NCBI GenBank assembly: GCA_914767715.1
Contig: OU612066.1
Coordinates: 34,200,283-34,264,282, forward strand
DNA: 64,000 nucleotides
Direction: 5' to 3'
Origin: Membranipora membranacea
Taxonomy: Eukaryota > Bryozoa > Gymnolaemata > Cheilostomatida > Membraniporidae
Both the position numbers and the translations under genes were made by a program. Positions 21,721 to 32,940 of the stretch are shown piece by piece. The notes beneath the pieces were generated by a model. That model was not told where the DNA came from, did not search any database, and saw only the letters and a list, made by a program, of their open reading frames with translations. Positions within the stretch are counted from its first letter, which is position 1. Each line of letters begins with the position of its first letter.

Positions 21721-23113
21721 GAGAATGGCATTCTCCCTGCTTTAACTATGCCAAAAATAAAGACAATCTCTTTCCTTCTAGTTTCATCCCGCAAGTATCA
21801 AAGTTTCAAATGGTGACAGTACAACAATCCAATAACAGAGCCTTTCAGTAATGAGTTCATTGCTTTCAGTCACACAATTTTTTTATGACGAAAAATAAAA
21901 CAACTTCAAATAGGATAAATAAATAAGATCAAATTATGAAGGAATATTTGCAATAAAATTCATATTTAATGCACGCCAGAACATTGACTACATGATGACC
22001 TGCAACTCCTCTTTGATATCAAACTTATGATAATCAGGACGATGCTTCAATCAGTAACTTGGAAAATGGGAAAGTTCTGTGAGATGAAATTTGATCAAGG
22101 CAGACAGTGATGGATTGCCTGAACACACACTAGCAACGGAAAAGGATGTCCCGTGGCTCACCAAAGAGTAGGCAACAAAAGAATTTTTCGGCAAGTCATT
22201 GATAGTGCCATAAACAAATGGAGCAAGAAAATAAAAAATCTCCCTGACTGTAAAAAAAACACAGCCGTAATAACTCATTCTCTCAGAAGACATTGCTGAA
22301 AGAGGGTTTAACAGCAGACAAAAATGGCAAACTTATACATTAAAAACAAACCTCACGGTCATAACCTAAACGGCACTCAAGGTTCATAACAAGATGCCTT
22401 AGGCGGCAGTCTCCTTCATAGTGCCCAACCAACAAGAAAAAAAACTGCATTTGATATGGCAAGCTCCCTATCTGTATCTATCTCCATATAAAACATTGTT
22501 GTGCATACCAGGCAAGAATATCACAGGCTTGTCTCCGATCCCTCTTATCAGAAGACACATCCAGTGTTTACCCAAGGCATATTCCATCTTGCTACGTCTT
22601 TCAAGGCACCAGATGAGAACCTCCACATGAAATCTTGCTGCCTAGCGCCGCGCATACCAGAATGAACAGACCACGCACCATCATCTGCTTCTCCTCTGAG
22701 AGCCTGTTGGAAAGTTGACGCAAATATGACTAGGAAAGTCTCAAGCAGCCATTGTTATACTCTGTTTATAGAGGAAGTAGAACTCCTATCTTATCAGAAA
22801 TGTATCCATATAACTCAATGAGCCAATAGTATGGGCCGGACATCTTTAGAACAAAAACACGCGGTGTCTTGGTGTCAAACACAAGATGTAATGAAATCCT
22901 TGCCTCGCACAAAAAAGATACTTGAAAAAAATTTTCGGGAATGCTCGAACTCTTCTGGACCATAGCAAAAAAATCAAAGAACTTCGTCTTTGGGCATAAA
23001 GAAGGAGGATTTCTCCACCATCCTCCTTAAGGCAGGGAACCATATAGGCTCAAATGTCAAATGTGACATACTATCTAAAACTACACCTGAGGCTAGAATA
23101 GAAATTTACCAGC
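21721..23113. other. No intact gene; possible transposon debris
   Basis: Open frames up to about 80 codons occur on the minus strand (22051-22293, 22766-22963). They have LINE-like composition but no motif I can name. Their strand and position, upstream of a minus-strand 404-bp element and a minus-strand LINE, hint that they are further retroelement debris. A short palindrome at 21719-21737 is described in the findings. Confidence 0.4.
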
Positions 23114-23530
23114 CAGGAGAGGTATACACCCGAGGGTGCTGGGGGCTGGAACAATCAACAATGAAAGCTCCCCCAGTGGGACTCTAACCCACAACTCCTG
23201 CGGCACTAATCGCCTGGCAGTGAATAGCAAGCGCGCTAACCGATTGCGCCATCTCACCATCCCCAAAAAAGAATGGGTCGATGGCGCTAATTAGATAGCC
23301 CGCTATTCACTACTCGGAGTTGTGTTCTCTCAGCCCACAGCACATTCCATTCCACCATTGCCACCCTATGAAACACAGCGTACGTGTTAGGGTTATTGGC
23401 CTTACATGGCCCATTGCTGGGACCCCTTGTAGTAGCTTTAGCTGTCTTTCCAGCTTGTCAGCATGTCTTTCCATGCTGTCACATGTCTTTCCATGAGTCA
23501 GTCAGTAGACAAGTACACAGGAGAGGTATA
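23114..23530 (-). mobile_element. 404-bp tRNA-headed element, one unit plus 13 bp
   Basis: Read on the minus strand, the element contains a tRNA-like part (about 23175-23265) with an A-box tggcgcaatcgg and a B-box carrying one change (ggttagagtcc). A body of about 300 bp has no coding potential. The 13-mer caggagaggtata occurs at both ends (23114-23126 and 23518-23530), exactly 404 bp apart. The copy therefore spans one repeat unit and begins a second. The same family, with the same 404-bp period, occurs at 53897-54498. Confidence 0.85.
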
Positions 23531-23849
23531 ATAATAAAAAGGAAAAAACAGCAGTGTTGAGAAGAGCTATCTTTTAAGAAATGGTCAGCCTACTAAATTT
23601 GTAGCCCTTTTTTTTCCCTAGCTTTCTCAAATACATTGCTCCATTTAGTGGATGCATAACTGGGATATGGTCTTTTGATAAGTCCTAAAAAGATGTATGT
23701 ACTCTTCCCGGTACTTGCTCAACAAACCTACAGCAGTTTAAATGGAAGCAAGTATTTCTGTACTATTTATATTCAGAAGACTGCCTGTTGCCACAAAAAC
23801 TACTTCCAACCTCAGAGGCAGGACAAGCTACTAAGAGATCATCTGCATA

Positions 23850-25016
23850 TGCAAAACATAATCAACTATCAGGGCAAGACGCAGCGCAGCCTGACAGAAG
23901 CCTGCATTGCCTGATAGCTCTCACCATCAGCTCAATGTACGTACATGGATTGGGATAAGGGGCACCCTGTCTATCCCCTCTTGTAATAGATACTTGTTTT
24001 GACAACCAGCAATTTACCTGAACCCGAGCAGAATTAGTATGGTACATGGTCTTAACAAAGCCCAATACCTTATTCTCCACACCAAGATTTGCCATGGTCG
24101 CTATCAAAAATTTATGGTCAACCCTATCAAACGCATTGCTTTGATCCAGAGATACAAATACAGTGTCGCTAATACCTAGCTTACAGAAAAACTCGATTGA
24201 GTCCCTAAAGCATAATTATCAAATTGTCTACATTAATCTGGCCGCTCACACTACATGTCTGCACATCACTAATAACCGATGGTAAGAGTTCTCCCAGCCA
24301 ATTATTTACTACCTTAGCTTTCAAGCTAATAATCGACATATATCAATATTGGTCTTTTGTTTCTTGGATTGCAGACCGGTTGCCGCTTCCATGCAGTAAA
24401 ATGGTGACAGCCCCAGTCATTGACTGCGGCAAGACCTCGGACTCAAAAAATTTGTTATAGACCTCACACATATTATCTGCCAGAACATCAATAGATGTAG
24501 CATAATACTCGTTCAGAAGACCATCAGGACCGAGAGTTTTATTGTTCTTCAAAGACGTAATAGCCTGCTTAATATTTGGGACAGAAAAGGGATTACTGCA
24601 CTATTGAGGGCTCAGTATTATGCATCTGAAGGACCAAAAAGTTTTTTTAAAAAATCAGTCTCTGATGGAATAGTTGGAAGTGCAGTGTACGACTCTGGTA
24701 CACAATCTGGCAAAAGTCTTGTTACACACAAACAATATCTTGGCGGTCATGTATCAGTTAACCAGTGCCCTTTCCTGGACAGATTCAACATTATCTTATT
24801 ACACTGTTTTATCTTTCAGAAGAAGGAAGCAGTGTTCTCCACATCCTTCCTAAAATATTTTAATTCTAGACCTGACTGTGGCTTTGTCTTATTCAATGTT
24901 TTAATGTCTAAATTAGATATAAGCAAGTTAGGCTCATCAGATAGGTTTTTAATCCTGTTTTCAAATTCTATACTACGATTGGTCAATACAACAGTTTTTT
25001 GTTCATAATTTGACAC
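23850..25016 (-). mobile_element. L1/Tx1-like LINE reverse transcriptase remnant
   Basis: On the minus strand, in order from 25016, come an N-terminal helix-rich piece, then KNNKTLGPDGLLNEYY (fingers motif), ISMSIISLKAKVVNNWL, and GQINVDNLIIML. Next is SLDQSNAFDRVDHKFL (palm motif A, with Asp residues) and a segment ending RGDRQGAP, the RGxRQGxP motif. The style fits L1/Tx1-like elements, unlike the LINE at 16-17 kb. Stops and frameshifts inactivate it. Sequence after RGDRQGAP is lost, so the YADD box is not seen. Confidence 0.75.
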
Positions 25017-25079
25017 ACTCCCATCTTTTTTTTTCTATATATACTTTATTATATTCACCAATGTATCATGGCAATGAGG

Positions 25080-25460
25080 TCATGGGAACTATCCCAATTA
25101 ATAGTGAATTATTATTATTATTATTAGTTTAATATTTTTATTAATTATTATAATTATATTATAATAATTAATCATGATTAGCTATTGATTATTTTTTAGT
25201 TATCAATAATTAGTTATTAATAGTTATTAATAGTTTTAATTATTTTATTATTTTAAAAAATTGAAAAAGAAATTATTCAATAGTTTTTTTATTATTAATA
25301 GTTTAAATTATTAATAGTTATTAATAATCAATAGTTTAGTTATACATTATAAGTTTTCATTTATGATTAATTATAATAATTATTTATTTGAATTATTTTG
25401 AAATTAATTTGAACTATTATTAATGAAAATAATTAATTATCATTCGTTGAATTATTAATA
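25080..25460. repeat. AT-rich low-complexity stretch
   Basis: Nearly all A and T, with runs of att, taat and ttaatagttattaat. No coding potential. Short direct and inverted AT repeats would allow easy melting. Nothing else is recognisable. Confidence 0.85.
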
Positions 25461-26379
25461 ATGCATTAGCCTAAAGGATTATCACAGGCTGGCTTTAGTG
25501 TTTGCCATATTGAGTACAGCTCAAGGAACCTGTCTCTAAACCCACTTACTTTTAAAACAGAACGATTGGGTTCCTACTAAGATTTACCAGTCACAGAAGA
25601 TGGCTAACAGAGCCAGATCCAATGATGCACAAACACAATCATAGTCACTTAAAGGACAAATGTTAATACATAGAGAGGATATTCCGAAGGAAATAGATCA
25701 GATCAATGCGGCTAGCCTAAGTTGAATCATTACCTGACCGCCTCTATGTGAATCTGATAGCCTTGGGGTGTAAACCAAAGGAGGTGCTTATCTTTTCAAG
25801 TTTAGAAAACTTCATCTTGAGCTGAACCATTTAGGGTGTCTGATATGAAGCTACAATGTTCTTACTAGTTTGAGAAAGAGAGGCTGACTATTCAACTAAG
25901 AAGAATCATTGTCTACAAGCAGGGTGGTTAAGAGCAGACACACAGACTAGCCCAGTTGTCTGACCATTAATATAGATGTCTATATAGCATAAACGGCCAT
26001 CAGGGCCAGAGCACTATCTTTAACCTGGAATGCAGTAGGTTCACGGGGATACCTCATAACCTCGAGCATTACTAGCCCCATAGCTAGCAACATATTCACC
26101 TTTCCATTCAGGAAACTCATAAAAGTGAGTTGCCTGAATAAAACCAACATCACAATCATTCAAAAAAAATTAGCTTGATTGCCACTACCACTGACATAAA
26201 TAGTCATATATAAACTAACTTTGTAGAACAAAACAGGGTTGTTGTGGATTCCATATAGATTTTAAGTGAATGTAACCAAGAAACTCGACAAGACAAACCT
26301 CACAAAATGCAAAACGAAGAAAAAGAATCCTCTATACATCAGAAACCTGTGTTGCAGATCCCGTGAGGGCCTGTTAACT
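25461..26379. other. No gene recognised
   Basis: Sequence of mixed composition between the AT-rich stretch and the duplicated segments. No domain, exon chain or repeat was identified. Confidence 0.5.
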
Positions 26380-28520
26380 AAGGGACATTTTTATTCAGAT
26401 CTTTGGTCGCCCTGCCACATGTCACATGTCTAAGCTAAGCTTCAGAATGATCACAGGGGAGCAGCTGTGTATTTACACTTATGATTTTCTCCATCAAATT
26501 GTTTTATCTTTTTCTTTTTGTTTGTACATTTGCAGTAACTTCTATGATACATTATGTAAAACATACGGCCAGGATGAGATTCTCTGACAAAATAGAAAGT
26601 GTATAAAAAAGGATAATTCCTTTGACCCTGTGATTGTTACAAGCTCTTGCCTTGTCACTGTCAAAGCAGTAATCTAATCTAAGTCTTACATGACTGTTTA
26701 TGGTGTGTAAGGCTGTCAGCACTGGAATCATGGTTATATAACAAGTATCCTATCATTTAAATTGACGACTTTTGTGTTTGATCACAGCATCATAAGATTT
26801 AATTGAATACTGGTTTAAGATGAAACTTGTTAAGACATCTTACAGAGTAGCATCCACCAAGTTGACAGCTGAGGCATCCAGTAGTTCCTGCTTTGTTTAT
26901 CTTATGGTCTATAATATCAGTACTCAGTAGACAAGCCAACCAAAGCCAAAGGTATGTTCTATTAGGCTGTCAACAGCAGTTCATTGGATCCAAAATCTAC
27001 AAAATGAGATTTAATAAAATCTTATATCAGAATTAACAATTGAAACTAAAACAACCGCTACAGCAAACGAGGCAAATGTCATTTGCGATCTACTAAAAAG
27101 GTCAAATGAATTATTCTGATTATAAGTTAGATATACTGTACTTTTTTAACATTGCGAATAGCCGGCTCTCACTTATACCATTTTTAAAACACTACAATCT
27201 TACCTGCACAGATCTATAACAGTATCATGGAATAACTGTCTGAAGAGAACAGATGGTGATTTCGAGTGTAGCAGCTAGAGTCAGTGCTTCGATAAAAATG
27301 CGTCAATGACAATTCTAATATCTCTTCTTCTGTAACATCTAGAAATAAAAACTATTGGATTACAGGGAGGGACAAAGCTGTGGATAGTTCTTTCTTGGCA
27401 TTGCTATTACCTTTGATAGTCTGTTTAATTATCCTGTAAAGAATAGTCTACTATATTAATACATTATCAAACTAGTTTGCGTGTTGCTTACAAAAGATCT
27501 GAACCAGATTCAGTGTTGGAAGTTATCAGAGCAAAAACTTTACCTTGGCTGAAAAAAGATTGTGGGCAGACCACCAACTTCCTGCTGTGATCTGGTTGTT
27601 GATCTTTTGATTTGCCTATAGCTAGCTTTCCTCTCTGAGATTTCCCAGATTGTAAGTCAATGCCATAGGTCGGTACTGTGTACACTTTAGCTTAGAATCA
27701 GGTGAGAACTGCTGCCGATCAGCTTGTCCTAAAAAATATAAAGCTACAGGAATACGTGTAAGTTTAAATCAAATGTATCAGATATCATTTGGAATTAAAG
27801 AAAAAGATCAATATGTGGCAATAGTAAATATCCATTAAGGGAGTTTGGAGACGAAGCTCTGCATGCATAGCTACCACATACTGTTATGTTACTTACATAA
27901 TTTCTTGAAGCATTTTGCTTGGAGGCAATTCCTTAAAGTTGCTCCTTTGCAGTGTCTCGTTTTAGTCTGAACTTTCTTCACAGTGATAGATACAACATAC
28001 AGTGGTGTGCATACCACTGCACAACACACAGGTCTTCAGCTAGAAACCATAAGTCAAGCGCTGTTTCGAGGCCTTCTCTAGTACAACCTCCTCAAGGCCT
28101 GCCCCAGCAGCATGAAGCCACACATGTGTGTTGATGAGCATCTCAATCAATCTCATCGATCCCTCAGTGCATTTTGTAAGTTTCGGTGGTTTGACATAAT
28201 TGGTGTGTTTACGCTGTTGCGCAACCAGGGAGGCTGCCAACTCTTCATTGTTTCAGTGCAACAATGTTCGCCCCATCACTATCATGCTTATACTCTAAGC
28301 CAAACCAGTAATAATATCAGTACCCTTCTGTCATATATGCTTATAATTTACCAGTTACCAATCTTCTTCACAGCGGTCCTGAGCGTCTCAGGTTTTTCTG
28401 CTTTTGGCTGCAAGATGGGAATTATAATTTAAGACACTACGGGTAAATTGATAAAAACTAATGGGCTTAATTGTGACACGGATACCTGATGCCTTCTACA
28501 TTAAGAACATGGGAAGTTGA

Positions 28521-28735
28521 GGTAGGGTGGCATAGTGATAAGCATTCGAGCTTCTCAATCGGAGAGTTGCAGGTTCCAATTCATGCCACTACCCATGCTG
28601 ATGATGGAGATGAGCTCTTCATACACAACCCTAGCTCGCCCACCCCTACCTTGTACAAGGGTGCGCTACATATATGTGTTGCTTCATTATTTTTATCTAG
28701 CAAATAAAGCGTATAATATTTTAACTATTATTATA
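28521..28735 (+). mobile_element. tRNA-derived SINE within copy B
   Basis: The head begins ggtagggtggcatagtgata, an A-box-like start, followed by a B-box-like ggttccaattc and a short 3' body. A decayed copy lies at about 15210-15400 in copy A. In copy C only the first about 25 bases remain (30668-30692), followed by sequence that lies 300 bp further on in copy B. The SINE therefore predates the duplication. Confidence 0.6.
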
Positions 28736-29067
28736 CACAAGCATTAATTCTGCTAAAAAGTTGGTTGAAGCTTTGAGTAGCTTAATTATTGATATTGGCT
28801 TTCCAATGGTAAGGATTTGTAAGGAATTTTACCATTCATATTCTTTCATGCCTCCGTACACACAAATTGTCCGTCTCACAATGGGCTAGCACAAGTAGGT
28901 AAGCTGGAAGACCACATATACCAGTGTCAAAAAACTGCCAGTTTACGGTATAATCCATCTCTTCAGATCTGTAATAATAAAAATTTGAAAGATATGATAC
29001 TGCAAACACACCTGAGATATTTTTGCTTAGCTTGAGATTTATCACAGGGAAGGGCTAAGATAAAATT

Positions 29068-29150
29068 TGGTCCAGTTTTTCTGCTTTCCAGTTGCTCCCC
29101 GTTCACTGGTCACGCCGTGGGAGGCACTCCGAATGCAGGAAAATGGACCG
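29068..29150. repeat. Foldback hairpin element, copy 1
   Basis: Two arms, ggtccagttttt and aaaatggacc, face each other across about 60 bp, and the interior is also imperfectly palindromic. It resembles the element at 38381-38473 along its whole length (gttgctcc, then gcactccgaatgcagg), so the two belong to one short foldback family. Confidence 0.65.
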
Positions 29151-29269
29151 AACTATGTCTTTGAATGGCTATGTTTAGCTCAGAACTGTAAGCTTTAATT
29201 ATTAATACCTGAATCTGGACGATCACGGTCCTGATGAGCAGGAGTACTTAATAATTAATAATTAAATTA

Positions 29270-31235
29270 ATTTAAATTAAATATTTTGTTGTGCTAGACA
29301 CACAAGAGTTCATCAATAAATTTATAAAAGAATCAAATAATTGAATGAATATTTATAATAAAAATTTGCAGTTGAAATTACATGGGATTGGGAGGTCATT
29401 TCCCATCACTAGTTATGACAGGTTATATTCTTGTTCACGCCTGACACTAGTATGATAGGAATAAGAGGAGCAGGCACAGTGTGAGACACAGAGTGATATA
29501 CAATGTCTTACCTTAGTAAAGTTAGGTGAGTAATAATGTCACTAGACAGCTTTGCAATCACTTTCGCAGTAGATAAGTAGGAAACTTACTTCAGCAAACG
29601 ACGGATCCAAGAGCTGAAATAAGCACAAGCAGAATTAAAACAATATGGTAGGCAAAAGTGCATCTGCATGAGATGTCAGAGCTAAGTTTTAGAATGATCA
29701 TAGTAGCTGTGTACATACATTCAGATGGAAGTACAGAATGATGTGTACAGAAAGAGGTGTACAGAATGATGGAAGTAGCTGTGTACATACATTCTGCTTC
29801 TATTTTACCCATCGTCTGCTGCGTTTTCTTTGAAAAGTTGACAAGGATGATAGTGCCAGGTAGAAAGTGATTTGAAAAGTATAAAAGTATTGACCATGTA
29901 AGTTGTTACAAGCTCATGCCTTGTCACTTGTCAGTGTCAAAGCAGTAATCTAATCTCACATGACTGTTTAGGATGTGACAGACATTATTATTACCTTAGT
30001 ACATTCAAAGTTTACAGGCTAACCATCAAAGAGTTCCTGCTTTGTTTAGCTCCTGTATATAATATCAGGGAACACTATACAAGCTAGTCTGAGCCCCCCA
30101 GACTTTTGCCCATTCGCCCGACGACCCCCCAGCGTGGGCCATTGAAAGCCAAAGGGGAAAGCTCTCTGGCTTTCAACAGCATTAGAATGTATCCATAGTC
30201 TACGAAATGAGTAATAGCATCATCTTATTACAGAATTAACAATTGGAACTACAACCACTGTTCTCAAACAACCATAAAAAGCCGTAAAGCCATGTGAAAT
30301 TCAAATGATTTACAGACTGCTAAAAATGTCTAATGAATTATTTTGATTATTAGCTACATATACCGTACTTTCTTCACTTCACAAATTGTCGGCTGTTACA
30401 TGCACTACTTTAAAACACTACAATCTTAATTGCATAGATCTGTAACAGTGTCATGGAATAACTGCGGTGAACAGATGATGAATCTGAGTTTTAATATGAT
30501 GGAATTTTTAGCTAGTTGTATCGGATTGAATATTGTGCCATCTGCAAGGTAATTTCAAGTTACCATAATCTATTGTATATGAATATCCATATGTTGATGA
30601 TGGCTATTTATGTGATTATCCTAGAAAAATGAGTAATGCTTTCTACAGTAAGAACAGTGGAGCTTTAGGTAGGGTGGCATAGTGGTTAGAATAATCAAGG
30701 AATCCTACCATGTAGACTCTTTTCTTCATGATTCCATAAACATGTCCACCTGAGAGTGGACTAGCACCAGTAAGTAAGTCAAGTAACTACCAGTTTGCAG
30801 CATGATGCGCCTCTTCAGATCTTTAAAAAAATAATTTTAAATATGATAGGCCTACCGCAAAAACGCCGAATTATTTTAGCTTAGCGTGGAAAGTTAAAAT
30901 TTATCATTCTAGTTTTTCCCCTTCCACCGGTCACGCAATGGAAGCAGCTCCGAATACAGACAAATGGACAAAACTTGGTCTAGGAACGGCCATAATAATA
31001 ATAAGTGTATATGTTGTGTCACTTATATTTTTACAACCTAATGTGATGCTTTGGATCCACAAGATTTTACAATGCACTGGCATCAGGATCGGGACTCATA
31101 AAGTCATTCACCATTTGTGAGAATGATGCCAAAATTAACAATGCTTTAGCAGGCAATGTTAGATTATTTTTTAATTAGGAAGTTAACGGTCCTGGTGAGC
31201 AGGAGTACTTGAAAAAAATACACATAAATAATTTA
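29270..31235 (+). repeat. Diverged duplicate segment, copy C
   Basis: Copy C starts near agagttcatcaataaattta (29296) and ends before the equivalent point of copy D (31260), a spacing of about 1.96 kb. It shares with D, in order, the gataagtaggaa block, aaataagcacaa, gctaagttttagaat, the tgtcaaagcagtaat block, and a tagctagttgtatcgg block. It shares with B the SINE start and the foldback region. Divergence is high with many indels. Confidence 0.7.
30938..31120 (+). CDS. Possible small one-pass membrane protein
   Basis: This 60-residue open frame sits at the 3' end of copy C. It begins MEAAPNTDKWTKLGLG. A single hydrophobic stretch at residues 15-35 (AIIIISVYVVSLIFL) fits one transmembrane helix, with a short basic tail. 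The start overlaps a region matching the foldback hairpin family. In copy B the matching place has GTG instead of ATG and an early stop; in copy A the N-terminal part is missing. It may be the first exon of a lost gene, or chance. No family is recognised, and confidence is low because no splice partner was found. Confidence 0.25.
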   Translation: MEAAPNTDKWTKLGLGTAIIIISVYVVSLIFLQPNVMLWIHKILQCTGIRIGTHKVIHHL

Positions 31236-32940
31236 TCAATTCTGCCCAACCAACACACACGAGAGTTCTGCGATAAATTTATGTAAGAATCAAATTAATG
31301 AATATGGTTGTAATAAAGTTTAGGGATTGATAGAGCTTGGATTTGGGAGGTAATTTTTTATCACATATAACTGGTCACATATCTTGTTCGTGTCTGATAG
31401 TTATAAGATTAGAATAAAATGAGGGACAGTGTGAGTGTGTTATAATGTCTTACCTGTGTATTTTATCATTAGACAGCTTTACAATCACTTCAGCAATGGA
31501 TAAGTAGGAAGCTTACTTCAGCACCAAGGAAGTACCCAAGATCTGAAATAAGCACAAAAGCAGAATTAAAACAGTATGGTAGGTAAAATTGCATCCACAT
31601 TAGATGTTTGAGCTAAGTTTTAGAATTATCACAGGGAAGTTGCTGTGTATATATACATTTATTATCTTTCCCCCTTTTCTCTTGCTTCTATTTTCCCCCA
31701 ACGTTTGCCGCAAATTATGTATAAAATTCAACAAGAAAGAAAGTGGCTGCCAAATAGAAAGTGCTTTGAAAAGCATCCTGTAACTTGTTACAAGCTCTTG
31801 CCTCTCACTTGTCAGTGTCAAAGCAGTAATTTAATCTGATTGTATTCACACACTGTGTTAGGCGCTGGAATCATGGCTAGATACACCACTCGTGAAAATA
31901 TTGGTAAATTAATGGCTTTGTGTTTGATCATAGCATCATAGGCAGTTTAAGCGGTGTCTGGATAGCTGGTAGTAGCAGTTCATTATCAACCACTTTCCAA
32001 ACTACATCGTAAGACTTAATTTATAACTGGTTTAAGATGAAAATGGAAAGACATTATCTTGACCTTAGTAAAACCAATGTTGACAGGCGAACCATCCATT
32101 AGTTTATGCTTCGTTTAGCTAACAGTGTATGATATCAGGGGACACTATACAAGCCATTGAAAGCCAAAGGTGTAAGCTATCAGGCTGTCAACGGCAATAC
32201 AATGTATCCATAATCTACGAAATGAGTAATAGTATCATCTTATTCCAGAATTAACAATTGAGACGCAACCACTGTTCCCAAACAACCAGAGGCAAAAGCC
32301 ATAAAGCTATGTGAAATTTGAATCATTTGCGGTCTACTAAAAAAGGACTAATGCATTGTTGTGTTAATAAGCTACATACATGTATACAGTTCTTTTTTTC
32401 ATTTTGAACTGTCGACTGTTATATGTATTATTTTAAAACATTGCAATCTTACCTGCACGGACAATGAGAGTGTCATAAAGTAACTGCGGTCAGATTGTGA
32501 AGTCAAGTGTTGATATGATGGAGTTTTCAGCTAGTTGTATCGGGTTAGTTGTAACATTGTGAATCTTGTGTCATCTCCCAGTGCCAGATCATTTCAAGTT
32601 AATACAGTCTTTTGTATATGATCCATTGTGATTAAAAAAAAAGGTTGATTAAAATCAGATTTCATTTCACACGCCACATCCCGAAGCATGGGCGGCGAAA
32701 TACTAGTTGCCTTAGGCTGCAATATCTGCGCGCATTTGCTCTCAGTTTGCAGGCAGGTCGGAGCACACCTGGGGGTCCAACCAAACCCCAGTAGTCAGTA
32801 GACTTCAGTGGGATTCGAACATTTGCATGCTGAAGGACAGGCGCTCTAACCAACTGAGCTACCTCCTACTCCTTGTAGATGAATGCTATCTATTGTGATT
32901 CCCCTAGAAATGTGAATTGTAAGATAAGTTATTATGGGAA
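31236..32940 (+). repeat. Diverged duplicate segment, copy D
   Basis: This is the third tandem member, aligning with C from 31257 onward and ending around 32930. It is interrupted by a SINE (32642-32874). Sequence on either side of the SINE (catccattgtgatt, then cctagaaatg) corresponds to neighbouring bases in copy C near 30600-30640, so the SINE inserted after the duplication. Confidence 0.65.
32642..32874 (-). mobile_element. tRNA-derived SINE, family 2, copy 1
   Basis: On the minus strand it begins with a tRNA-like head. The A-box region is tagctcagttggttagagcg and the B-box is gttcgaatccc. A body follows with a gctccgacctgcctgcaaac block and a tail atgtggcgtgtga ending near gattttaatcaacc. 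It matches 52126-52376 over its whole length. The B-box is intact, though bases just before it are lost compared with copy 2. Confidence 0.8.

Larger units (their letters stand above)
26380..29269 (+). repeat. Diverged duplicate segment, copy B
   Basis: This segment aligns with copies C and D. Shared blocks include gttacaagctc followed by tgtcaaagcagtaatctaatct (around 26640, 29910 and 31790), atctgtaacagtgtcatgg with aataactg (27210 and 30440), and a SINE head at 28521. The inner part at 27320-29060 also matches copy A. A stretch of over 1 kb here has no counterpart in C, so B either gained it or C lost it. No intact exon is evident. Confidence 0.7.
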
